DNA of 64,000 nucleotides from Styela clava (Eukaryota > Chordata > Ascidiacea > Stolidobranchia > Styelidae). The stretch is taken from assembly GCF_964204865.1 (NCBI RefSeq), contig NC_135254.1, forward strand, positions 23,345,313 through 23,409,312, given 5' to 3'. Each line of letters starts with the position of its first letter. The stretch's first letter is position 1. Position numbers and translations under genes: made by a program. Positions 45,675-57,293 of the stretch are shown one piece after another. A model generated the notes under the pieces. That model did not search any database. It saw only the letters and a program-made list of their open reading frames with translations, and was not told the DNA's origin.

Positions 45675-47980
45675 AACCGAGATGTGCACTTGTTATGCCA
45701 ACGTAGTTGAGTCAAACGTTTTGAATACTAGTACATCACACACATTTTCATGCGTGCTTCGGTTGTACCTAGTAACGCGCACATTTTTGCGCACATGCAT
45801 CAAATTCCACTTGATTATTGAGCTATAGGTTTTTGACGAGCTTTTGTGTATGATTTCATCCCATAGAATTTGAATGCTGTTCTAAAGAATACTAGTTTCA
45901 GCTTTTCATTCATTCAAAACGCGTGTTGAAAGTAAGTTTTGTAATATTGCGTGTTGGTTTCCAACATCCTTTAATCGGTGATGCCAGTAAATCTTTAATA
46001 CAAAAAGATCAGTAACATCTGCAATAAAAACAGCAGTATCCACTCAAATGACAGCTGGGGGATGGATACTCTTAGTATCTGCTCCATTGCGTGCCTCTTA
46101 CTGTCTTACCAGTTTAGCCTACATGAGTGCCAATTGGTATCTAAGCTCAGCCAGAGACAAAAAGTTTCGGACTGCAGTTGGCGTGATGACATGTTTTTAA
46201 ATATATATTCTACAATAAGATGATTTGATTGCATACTACCGAAAGTTCCGCCTTATATGTCTTTTCCCGTTGCACCATTCCTTTACTGATATTCGATAAT
46301 ATGACGCTCATCTGACATAGTTCTTAAAGTGTGTAGATGGGTATAATCTTTATCACGCTGTTCAGATGGGAATGCGCGAATATATATAAGAATTGCTAAT
46401 ATTGGTTTGCAATGCGATGAAATCCCATCTTGGCATTTCTGTCTTTCGCAATTGCTGCGTATACTTATCGGGGAAGTTCTGTGGCGTGGTTATCAAATGA
46501 AAAAAAAACATGGGAGTATTTTTTCCACTTCTCTACTACTATCAAACCTTGACATTTTGTGAAAACTTTTTTTCATGCAACCTTTTTTTAAAACATCCCC
46601 AACAACCACGATTAATTCTGTTATTAAACTTCCGGAACAAACACATAAAATCATCAACAGATGCATATCACCAAGTAAATATTGCTGAATTGATCTTTAT
46701 TCTACCATTTTTCATGTATATAATTCTTTTTGGTGAACCTGTTATCTATCGTAAATACAGCACATTTGACAATGTTGTAGTGTGACTTTTTTGGCCTCAC
46801 ATTTTTGATATTTGTAGTTAGAGCTCTTGGGGCTCTGTCAAACAAAGTTACATACAAAATATTGGTTGTAAATTGCAAAACATGATCATGTTGTTGGAAT
46901 AACTTGGCATTTTACCACCCGTATATCATTCATTGTTGAGAATATTAGTAAAATCATGAAATTTAAAAATCCGTTTTCGTGAAATTTTTGTTGTAGCTGA
47001 ATTCCAGGGACAGCATGACAACAGGCAAGAGAAGCACGGTCGCCTCTTTTAGTTTATGACAGGGTTTCCTAAAAGAGCCCCCGTCCTCCTTGGAGGCCGC
47101 TGATCGGTTATCTGGGAGCACGAACAAACAGATGGAAATGAGAATATATAATAATAATGTATTTTTATAGAAGAGAAGAAGCAAAAGTGTTGAGAGTCTT
47201 TGGTAGTTTGAAAAGCATTGGCATGGAACATAAGAATGAACTACATTCTTTCCCAGGGATATACTATAAAATGTAGCAATTTTCTTATTCTTGTTCTCGT
47301 GATATCATTATCATTAACTGCGTCGTCGTGATCATCCCGCTGCATAACAATTCTCGGCTCTCGCTAACAAATAATTGACTGTTCTCCACCGGGTGTATAT
47401 CCACTTGAACCACTGGCGACTGCATTAGCAGGCTTGTATTGTTAATTGCAACAAAAATGGGTATTTTGAAATAGTACTCTTTATTTTACGCGTATGTTTC
47501 GACAGTATTTCCATATACTGTATATGGGTCGCGAACCAAAGCTGGGCTCAACAAATACCTAAAAGTTATTGATTCTATTTCCTAGTAAATTTGGTGCTTG
47601 CGTAGTTTGTGCACCAAGATTGCGCACAACCTGAACATAGTATTGTAACAGGTCATGGTTCAGGTTGTGCGTCATTATGATGCACATGTCTGACGAAAAA
47701 CACTAATACAAATATCTCAATAAATACCTAAAAGTTATTGATTTTATTTCCTAGTAAATTTGGTGCTTGCGTAGTTTGTGCACCAAGATTGCGCACAACC
47801 TGAAAATAGTATTGTAACAGGTTATGGTTCAGGTTGTGCGTCATTATGATACACAGGTTTGACAAAAAACACTAATACAAATATCGAGCCGTAAAAAAAT
47901 TGCTCAAGGCTGCAAACTCCACACCCATGTAGAAATGATGGGCAATGACCCTAAGATGAATAATCACAAATAAAAAAAAC
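45675..47980. repeat. Long duplicated non-coding block, copy B
   Basis: Collinear with 16080-18655 (landmarks given there). It differs by lacking the hAT-type insertion of copy A and by gaining hairpin MITEs, with their flank duplicated in tandem, at about 47553-47886. No gene is recognised. The open frames on the minus strand around 46963-47231 lie in the repeat and show no family resemblance. Confidence 0.65.
47553..47886. repeat. Two-copy tandem duplication carrying hairpin MITEs
   Basis: A unit of about 169 bp beginning AAATACCTAAAAGTTATTGA is repeated, with starts at 47553 and 47722. Each unit contains CACCAAGATTGCGCACAACC and, inverted, GGTTCAGGTTGTGCGTCA, the arms of the hairpin family. 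The copies differ at a handful of positions, so the duplication is fairly recent and happened after the hairpin had inserted. Confidence 0.85.
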
Positions 47981-48836
47981 TTCAGACTTGGGCCAAAAAG
48001 GTCCCTTTATCTGCCGGACTACTAGTCAGTCAACCATGTACGCGGGTCGAGTGTACAGCTCAGCGAAGTACACGTCACGAAAATCTGTAAAAACATATTT
48101 CTGTATTTTGAGACGTTTGCACAAAATTACGGAATTATAGCGCAATACCGGCACTATAGGTCTGTAGGTATATTAGTCTATATTAGCCTTTTATACAAGG
48201 CTATTGCAATGCATTGAAAGCTGTCCGGGGTTTACCGTACTGCCGTAACAGTTCATAAAGTTCGTTACTTTCTCGCGCTCCTACCATTCATTAAAATATC
48301 ATGTTAACAAGAAGATCATTACTGCAGTAAATACCGAAATACTCAATTATAAAATTGATATAGCTGTATACAGGTATAGCGGTAAAGATATATCTGTGTG
48401 TGGTATGTATGTATGTATGTTTATTCGTCTCGTAAAAGCAAAAACACAGGAGTTAGTAAATATCAACATTGAAGACGGGATGTATACACAAGACCATACT
48501 GGCCTAAAACACATGAACGTGCGGCATACACCCCTTATGATAAGCATAAAATGCAATAAATCGAATAAGTATAATATGGTCCTTCATACAGACAGTTGTG
48601 CGAGGAGGGTGGATTAGGCAACATGGGTAACGGTGGAGTATGCCCAACTGTTTGTACAAAGGAGTTATATTTTTCAGATTTCAGTATATTGTTTACTGCT
48701 TTAATTAAAATATCCAGTACCGGTAGTACCTACTGTATTTGGGTATTGAAAGAGAACTCTGGGTAAAAGAAATTTGTGAATTTTTGTTATATGGAATAAA
48801 ATACCTGAATACACACAACCCAGGCAAGACAGCAAG

Positions 48837-50941
48837 ATGGTTTTGATGACAATGATTGCAAGGGTGGCAGATGGCCTTGCATTAGCAGCTTCAATACAAG
48901 AAGATGAACAGGTTATTATATTCTGATATCTTATGTCACATTATCAAGTTGCTCTAGTAACAGGAATTACAGAATTAATCTCCACAAGCTTTTTTGACAA
49001 TTGAAATGTAAATGCATTTATTGTATACCCATGTTCCGAATATCCTATACAATTGGTGTAGAAAAACCTCGATTCTTATTTTTTGATTTGATAAATAAAA
49101 ACAAATTAATCAACTTAAATGTAAGTGAAACCTTTGCACATGTATACAGTTGAAAAGTGTTGATGATACTCAATGATAGGGTTATGAATAAGTTCAAACG
49201 TTGTGTATTTTTTCAGTTATTTCCAAAGACTCAAATTTCAGAATTTAGAACAGTTAAAAAAAATATACTTGAATTTTTGGTTGCAGGTTGGTCGCAGTCT
49301 AACAGAATATCAGAATCAAGCAAAACTGTTATTTCGAAAATTAAATCAACAAAGTCCGGACCGATGCACTATTGAAACTCCACCTATGCTTTTTCAGTGA
49401 GTTTGTAGTTTTCTAATTGTTGTTGTTCAATTTAATGAAATGGCTGTAACATAATTTAGAATATTTGAAGTATATGTATGGTATCATTCATGTATGCTAT
49501 TTGAAAATTATATTAAAATATATAAATAGTTTTATATATGAAGTTCTACTGGTTAAGGATTTGTTTATAACCTTAAAAACCGCACAATGTTGAAATTGGT
49601 TTTTGAACGATTGATCCAATGGATATACTATATTTTACTTCCATGAAGCATTTTTGTTGCATTCCTGTAATATCTGATATCTATTAAAATCTACAAGGTT
49701 TCTGCATTCAATACATCTGTATACTATCAAACAATATTACTTCATGAGCCAATCTTCGATTAGGGAGTTTCTTTCTGAATTGCCTGATATTCTTCAAATT
49801 GTGTATTTTATCTCGCATTGTAGGAAATGGCATTTATAACTTAGTTGTTTTACAGCTATTTGATTGATAAGGGGATATGTTATCTTGTTCTGTGTGAAAG
49901 ATCATTCAGTAAGAAGCTTGCTTTTTCATATTTGGAGGAGTTAAAATCAGAATTTTTTGTGCAATATGGAAATAGAGTCAATTCTGTTTCTAGACCTTAC
50001 GCTTTTATAGAATTTGGTAAGTTTTTCATACTCTGTACTTACTGGAGGCTGGAGCAATTAATTTTGACCTCCATGCTGATATTTTGTTTGGCCTGCTTTG
50101 GTTACCAATGACTGATATAAATTAGGAGTTGATGACTTGTTGCCACTCAGTAATAATTACATTCTTTAAGGCTGATTATCTGCCCATACTATTGACAGTC
50201 TGTTATATTGTTCTGGCTATTGTCAAAATCCCATTTCACTGATAGGCAGGTGGTAGAATCATTGGAATATCCTCACAGAAAGCTAAATACTGAACAAGTT
50301 ACGGACGATGACAGATGATATTTTTCATTCATTTACTTAATATTTCATATTTATTTGCGCATAATGCAGTATTTATTTAATTTTCAGATACTTATATTCA
50401 AAAAACTAAGAAAGCGTACACTGATACCAGAACAAGAAGAAATTTAACTCATGTTGCGAGTGAGTTACAAGATGTACAGAGGATTATGGTATCTAATATT
50501 GATGATGTTCTTCAACGAGGAGTTGCTTTGTCAGGTATTGATTATTAAAACGTTATATATAAACGTTTTTTACTAGATAGCACACTACACTAGTTTGTAA
50601 AGTAAGTTACCTCAGGATGAATATTATTATTCCTAAATGTAGCAAATTATGATAAAATATTGCAATTTTCTTATGAAGATATTACATACCGGTAATGCTT
50701 TTATTTGCTAAAATTCGTTTTTTTTTCGATTATGGTAAATATTTTTTCAATACAATGCAAACTGTTTATTATTATTTTTCGTTCAGATCTTGGTGACAAA
50801 GCGAGCAACTTAGCAACGCTATCGCATAAGTACAAGCAAGATGCACACTTTCTTAATCTACGGTCTTCCTATGCTAAGATTGCTGCCATAATTATACTTT
50901 TGGTCATATTTCTCATATATATAAGATATTGGTGGTTATGA
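48837..50941 (+). CDS. SEC22B: Vesicle-trafficking R-SNARE SEC22
   Basis: An R-SNARE for ER-Golgi membrane fusion, tail-anchored in ER/COPII vesicles. Five exons: 48837-48911, 49287-49396, 49856-50016, 50388-50534, 50787-50941. All phases join and the product is 215 residues, which I recall as the length of vertebrate SEC22B. An N-terminal longin domain covers about residues 1-120 ([19 protein letters not shown], then a later [10 protein letters not shown]). The SNARE coiled coil runs from about residue 130 and has the zero-layer arginine in [12 protein letters not shown] single C-terminal membrane anchor, [20 protein letters not shown], ends the protein. The first donor is CAG/GTTATT, weak beyond GT but forced by phase and by family identity (EDEQ then VGRSLTEYQ). 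The gene is complete, and its introns are free of recognised elements. Confidence 0.95.
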
Positions 50942-52899
50942 GTTACATAAACTTATACTTTGATGCTTCACAACTGATTGCCACTCTACCAGCAGTCAAG
51001 ATCTTATCCTGTAATGCGCGATAGAAAGGCTATATATTTGTAGTTTGTTTTTGTGGAATTATTCCCTATATTCCATCAGTCCAGCAGGCTGTTCTCTTCA
51101 AGAAATCACAGAACATATTATAATCTTCAGCAAGAGTTGAACAATCACATACATATATTGTGCCCCAATTTGTAATTAATTGGAAGTATTCAACAGATCA
51201 GGCTAAATACATCCATCATTGTTCCTTTTCCTACATTGTAATCCTGTTTTATGTTGTTTGTCTGGTTAATGTGGCATTTATTCAGTGTTGTTTTCTACTA
51301 CTTGCTCAACAAATGCGTGGTGTAACTTCACTTCCAATATAGTTTGTTGTATTATGACAGCCTATTATACATGCATGATCTTTTAGCACAATATTGGTGC
51401 TGCCAAGTGCAATGCGTGGAAATCTGTTGTTTATTATGACAACTTTAAAAATTTCAATTACATCTATTTGTATGCTTGTTGAGGTGCTGAAAAGCCCATT
51501 CAGAATTAAACCTTATTTGAAAATATATGAAATGCTTTTCTGAATGACTTTATGAGGCAGTTATTCTGATTTGCTGACATACACGAACGTTACGATCCTC
51601 TTAACGAGTCAAAAGATGTATCTGGCGTTTTCCATAGCTTTTCTGTGTTACAAGATCTTGGTTGAAGTTGAGGCATAGAAAGCTGTACAATGACTTGTTG
51701 CCAAAGTCGATTTATCACGATCAAGTAGATGGCTCAGAAACAGCCGTCTCATAATATCGCCACTCAACGCCGTCCTGGACCAAAGTACGTACATAGCGTT
51801 GGTTTTCAATGGGCACTGGTCACAAGAGGTATCGCTTGATTGACATCACACCTATCAAAATTCCGTATTAAAGCCCATATAAATAAATGGAGATGAGCAT
51901 TTCACGAAGTATGTAGTTATCACGCGTAACACGAGTTATGAATGACATACGAGAGGAGGCCAACGTGTCGATCGCCGAAATCGGGTGGTCGAGCGCATTT
52001 AATGTTGACTAAACAAGTGGTTCTCCACAGCGGTCGGTCCGCGTCAGCCCTGGCGCATATTCCCAAGTTTTGAGTTATTTAACTGCTAAACTGTGAATAT
52101 AAGGAAACTAATATAGGATATTGGGTAATTTTGCTGCTTTTGGTTAAGTTACGTGTTTAGACTTAAAGTCATACTAATCTTAAAATTAGAAGCAATCTCT
52201 CAGTCATAAAATACGTAACAATTAGACGTCCTGTAAGGTACGATGACGATAACGCGTCATGCCCTAAGGATACCAAAACCAGCATAAAAGCGACCATTCG
52301 TTGGGAGAGAAAAAGGGATAACGATGGACAAGTAATTAACGAACTCGGGCTTGCAGTGAAACTTTGATTTTATGTGACTTATCAGTCATGACTTGGAACT
52401 GTTCTTTGTATTTGTAAATATACAATTGCAATATATGTATTCGGTACCAGGAGTATGTCTTCTTCATAAGATCAGATCAGAAACAACAGCAATACAGAAA
52501 TAATAGCAAAAATACAAATGTTCCCTAAACTAAAAACAAATTTTCATCTTGATCTTTGCCGACTTCAGCAATTGTCGGTCAATCTTTAAATACACTCATG
52601 TTCCTGGGACTGAAATTAGGAACAAAACTTGAATTTTTCGAGGTTTCAAAGTTCTATAGCCTACTACCTCGTACGTAGGGATTTGTTCAAGAGTATTCGT
52701 TTCAAATCAAGTTTTTTGGCTGTTTTGTTTAAAATGGCTGTATTATTTGATTTTTTTGTATTAAATAGATCAAAACTAAAACAAGAGAAATGAATGTAGG
52801 CTAAGTACTTGCCAATTGTTCTTATTCGCAAAAAAACATTCCAAAAATCCAAACACCACAAATATCGATGACTTGCCCATATTCGCCGTCGCAAGCTGT

Positions 52900-53040
52900 A
52901 GCGCAATGCGCCCGCACTGTGGTTGACGGAGGAAGACGCAAACGATAAGCCATTGCGTGAACCATCTTGCGACGGCGAGGTGCCCAGCAACCCTCTTGCT
53001 CATTGTCACAAAACTCACGGGATTCGAACCGGGCCGGGTA
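52900..53040 (-). repeat. tRNA-derived SINE fragment
   Basis: Contains GTGAACCATCTTGCGACGGC, GAGGTGCCCAGCAACCCTCT and the reversed B-box GGATTCGAACC, parallel to the complete SINE. It ends just before the TCCCG-ended element that begins at 53051. Confidence 0.65.
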
Positions 53041-53050
53041 TACCCATAGT

Positions 53051-53661
53051 TAGGCTTACCATACGTCCCGCTTCAGGCGGGACAGTCCCGTTTGTTAGCG
53101 TCTTGTCCCGCCGTCCCGACAAGTCAGCCAAAAGTCCCGCTTTGGCGTTCAGCCATCCAGCATCATACACCAAAATGTTCTCGTTACTGTTGTTGCTGTG
53201 TAGCGCAACGCTAGCCTACTTACTGACGGTGAATGCGTTGTTTTGTTTGTTCCGTTGTTTCCCGCTAACATTGTTAGCGAACGTATCACATGTAAAATCA
53301 ATTCTAATTGGTCCTGTTGGAAATGTAACATTGAACAACGTCTTTCTGAAGGTGTGATCCACAGAAAGCATGCTTGGGCGAATAAGTAAATTGTCAATGC
53401 TTGAAAACAGCAGACTATTTCAATATTCTTTATTCCTTTTGCTGTACATCAAAAAATCTAAATTCGAATAGCGTCTATTTCTTTCTATTTTTCGAACTGA
53501 ACCCGATATTTAGACAGAGAATATGTGCATGAACTCTCGATGACAATATAGTCAATAAAGACAGCCGGGATGGCTTTAAATGTAGGCCTATGTAGTAAAA
53601 TCGGAAACTGTAAAGTTACAGGAGGCGTCCCGCTTTGAAGTAAAAAAATATGATAACCCTA
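53051..53661. mobile_element. Non-autonomous DNA element with TCCCG-rich ends, copy 2
   Basis: Begins TAGGCTTACCATACGTCCCG and ends GATAACCCTA, like the copy at 34121-34766, and shares the interior through CAGCCATCCAGCAT and GAACTGAACCCGATATTTA. Flanking 8-mers CCCATAGT and CCATTAGT agree at 6 of 8. Open frames within it are not conserved between the two copies. Confidence 0.75.
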
Positions 53662-54010
53662 CCATTAGTCAAGGTAGGCTGAAGCTTCGGGTCCCTTCGA
53701 GGGCCTTGAAAATCAATTTTAAATTGTTTTTAAACTATGAAGGATCGTTCCAGTCCAATGTCAGTTCAAAACTTTATAGATCTCGTATTTGTTCATTAAT
53801 AATTCCAAATATTTACCGTCTGAAATATGGAAACTGAAATACGGTCGAATAATTGAATTTCTATAACTTGGAACTAAATCCCTCCCTCCAACCTTAAAAA
53901 CAAAGTATGGTTATTAAAATTAACTGAACAGTCTTTATCGCAATGATGCCTTTATTTTAAGCCTGTGAGCTATTTTTTATAATTTGGAGCTCCCGAAGTA
54001 TTTGCACCAA

Positions 54011-54067
54011 GATGGCGCACAACCTGAACATAGTATGTGTACCAGGTTAGGGTTCAGGTTGTGCGTC
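54011..54067. mobile_element. Hairpin MITE, minimal form
   Basis: GATGGCGCACAACCTGAAC and GTTCAGGTTGTGCGTC are inverted arms around ATAGTATGTGTACCAGGTTA. The loop word TAGTATGTGTACCAGGTTAG is also found in the roughly 200-bp repeat family at 10808-11010, so the two families share a core. Confidence 0.75.
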
Positions 54068-54475
54068 AAGCGGGAGCGCTCATAATTTTCCTTGCCTTTT
54101 CTTATTCGAAACGTCTCCCTGATATCTCGAATAAACATTCTTGTTAAAATCTTAGGACTTGGCGATAAAGTTACACGATGAAAGTGAAAGCAAGAATTTT
54201 TTCCTACATTTTTGAAATTATTATTCCGGCAGCATGTGCAGCTGCCAGAACGCAATGTTTTGGCGTAGTTTCACGGTGATGCAGGGGGTATTGAAAAAAA
54301 GATTAAGAAAAAATTTGATTTATAACAAGCCCTTGTTTTTTTTTAGAATTGATAAAAAACAAAACCCTACTCTTACGAGATAACGAAGCCCGAATACGTT
54401 CTCGGGAAAGCCGGCTTTTGGGGTTCAAAGAGTTAATAAAAGCAAGCATGCCGTTTTAGAGGTGTTTGTATAAAA

Positions 54476-55306
54476 CAGTGGTTCTTTATCTTTGCCGAGC
54501 CTGCGCTATTCTGCAAGCTCCCGCCGAACCCCATTGTACTGAACGGTTGAAATTAGAAGCCAAACCGTAACGTCATAAAGCGGAAGCTAATTCTTGCAAG
54601 GTTATAGAATATGAACATTGTGATGAAACCTTAGATATCAATAACCATGTGGGAATAACCATTGTTTTGTCACAATAACGTTGGCGGCAGAATGAGCAGA
54701 TGGTTTTTGTTGTATAAGTTATGCGGGTGAACAGGCGAAAACTGATAAAAAATAACTTTGAAAATCCGAAAGATGATAATATACCCCATAAACGTTGTAG
54801 TTCAAGCAATTTGTTCTCAAACTTTAAACTGCGCTGAAATGCGAATAAAATCGTTTGCCAATTGTTTTATTTTACAGAAATAGAGATAGGATTAATTCGG
54901 CGCCATATCGAGGTTGTCCTGAATGGATCATAATAATTTCGGGTAAAGCTCTGCGATAAACTATTCCTTGTCGCAAATTTATCACCTAGTGAAATTCAAA
55001 CACGCTATGATTTTGCATTCATTCATGTACAATTACTGCCTATCTTCGATTTATCCGTAAAATTGAGTTAAATTTTATTAGTACGGTAGAATATGAATAA
55101 GGGTAACACCAATTAATTGTTCCATTCAATTGTTTCAAGTCATTAGTAATTAGTCATCATGAACTATAGTTATTTTTGCATAATTAGTATGCAGGGTGAT
55201 AAAAAAGTCTCATAATATGCAACTGTTTCAGAGCACCTTCGTCGAACCCCTGGAACAGCTCCACCGAACCCCAGGGGTTCGATCGAACCCAGTTTAAGAA
55301 CCACTG
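54476..55306. mobile_element. Non-autonomous hAT-type element
   Basis: Ends CAGTGGTTCTT and AAGAACCACTG are exact inverted repeats. The flanking 8-mers GTATAAAA (54468-54475 and 55307-55314) are identical. Words such as CCGAACCCC recur near both ends. The 831 bp carry no recognisable transposase. Confidence 0.85.
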
Positions 55307-56448
55307 GTATAAAACAATAGAGCTCAAATACAAGGGAGGGGGGGATTTAGGGGACTCGTTCTTGAAATTGTAATATTAAGCTATAATAAGTTCGGCATAG
55401 TTTTCGGAAATGATGGAACCCAGTGGTTCTTAGTGAGTTCTAAACTTTTCTCCCGTTTCAATGAGTTTAATTGAGACGTTGGGTTTAAGATTTACTTCTC
55501 GTCCATTTTTGCATGACTTTATTAATTAACGACCGACCAGTGAATCGCAACATATTACAAAGATTTTTGTCGCCAAGAGAGGTTGACCACCCCCGATATA
55601 CAATATTACAATACTTTTGCATTTGTGATATTTTTTATGCAGAATAATAAAAATAATAAAATGGCAGCATAGAAAAATTCAGCTAGAATATGATTTTGCG
55701 GATGACTACGAAAAAGATGGAATAGAATTTACAAGTGAAAAAAAATATGCTCAATTGATCTGAGTTTAACTCCTTTTCATAAATACACAAGCAGTTTAAA
55801 TATATTTTCAGTTACTGCAAGTATTAGATACAAAACTCAAAATATAGAGCGCAAGAAGATAAAAACATGATAATATTTAGTTGTATATTTTATTGTCACA
55901 ATATAGATTTGCAGCATAGATATGTTACCACAGATATCTGCTAACTTTCATCCGATCGTTTAGCTTGACATTATACTTTTGACTTGAGGTGTGAGATTTG
56001 CTATATGACGGAAATATACATTGCTTGGCACCAACATTTGGCATAGGGTATTGATTCTAAAGTTGCATCTCGAAATATTTCAACAAATTAGAAAAATATG
56101 AATTCCGGTGAAATAGTATTTGATATAAAGTGAAAGTCCTTAAACAACAAGTGCATATAACAAAACTTTAATAGCAGCCATCTATTAGAAAACACTAGTA
56201 GAGATTAATAAGTGTTGCTTATTTTAGAAATAGCAGCTTGAATCTTGTAATAACATTATTAAATCATTATCACTTGTTTTTCTAATATATTTCAAATGAG
56301 AGTATAATTGCAAACTGAAGACGACCAAATTACTATCTCGTTACATTATAAAAATACTATTTTCAATATGAAATGACAAGGTCTAATTTTGTAGGTGTTC
56401 AATGAGTGCACAACTCATTTTTGGGTACTTCTGTAGTATGCGTCCCAC

Positions 56449-56636
56449 GATGGCGGACACCGGAACAAAATATGTGTACCACAGTACCAGTTTAGGCCAT
56501 AATTTCATTCCAATTTTCCTTACTTTAGTTCCATTACGAGTTCGGGGACTAGCCAATTGACACCCGTGGTATTTATACATGAAACTATGGCCTAATCCAA
56601 AGCTGGTACACATACTACATTCTGGTGTCCACCATC
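56449..56636. mobile_element. MITE with about 30-bp inverted ends
   Basis: Left arm GATGGCGGACACCGGAAC then TATGTGTACCA; right arm TGGTACACATACTACATTC then TGGTGTCCACCATC. The core shares AATTTTCCTTACTTTAGTTC and ACGAGTTCGGGGACT with the repeat copies at 10808, 12811 and 60837, and shows the ends that those copies have lost. Confidence 0.75.
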
Positions 56637-57293
56637 TAAGTTCACATACCACGGGAGTACTTGTTGTGTGAACAGAATTAATATCTCAAAACAACAAATT
56701 TTCAAATGACAATATGCCAATTTCTAAAATCATATAATTATGATATCCCACAATTTTTATATGCCATAAATGATAATGAATTGGTACAATAAATTCAACT
56801 TCTGTTTGCTCAATAATATGATCAATAATCAATATATGATCAAATATCAATATAAAAAAAAACTTAAAAGGAAACAATTTAATATAAAACATCAGTACTT
56901 GATTCGTATAGAAATCTCAGAAAAATTAGGGTGACCATATTTATATGAATAGAAGATTTTTGTCACAAGATGATATACCGGTAATATTAAAAAAATTATG
57001 AAATACTGCAGTATTAGTTACTTACGCTATGCATAATACAAATATAAAAGAGGCTTAGTTATCAGACAATAACTAAAAGATTAATTTAATTTTCCTTATC
57101 GTATCACTGAATGTGCCAAATTTGCTATATGAAAAGTAAGGTAAAATAGGCTAAAAAAGCAACAAGGCAAGTAAAAAACTTCAAAGGAACAATTACTAAA
57201 AGGTTCTATAGTAAATACAATTCTAGGGATTTAATAGAAAAGATAAGAAATTGTTGACGTTAAATGTTTATAAAAGTATAAGACTATCTTTTT

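Larger units (their letters stand above)
50942..57293. other. Gene-free interval downstream of SEC22B
   Basis: Holds the SEC22B 3' UTR, a SINE fragment (52900-53040), a TCCCG-ended element (53051-53661), a hairpin MITE (54011-54067), a hAT-type element (54476-55306) and another MITE (56449-56636). In 51000-52650 and 55310-56440 I see no exon, RNA gene or repeat structure. The short open frames in these stretches look random. Confidence 0.5.

Noticed and set aside
52923..53357. 144-codon open frame
   Set aside because: Spans the junction of a SINE fragment and a TCCCG-ended element; the frame is not kept in the sister copies.
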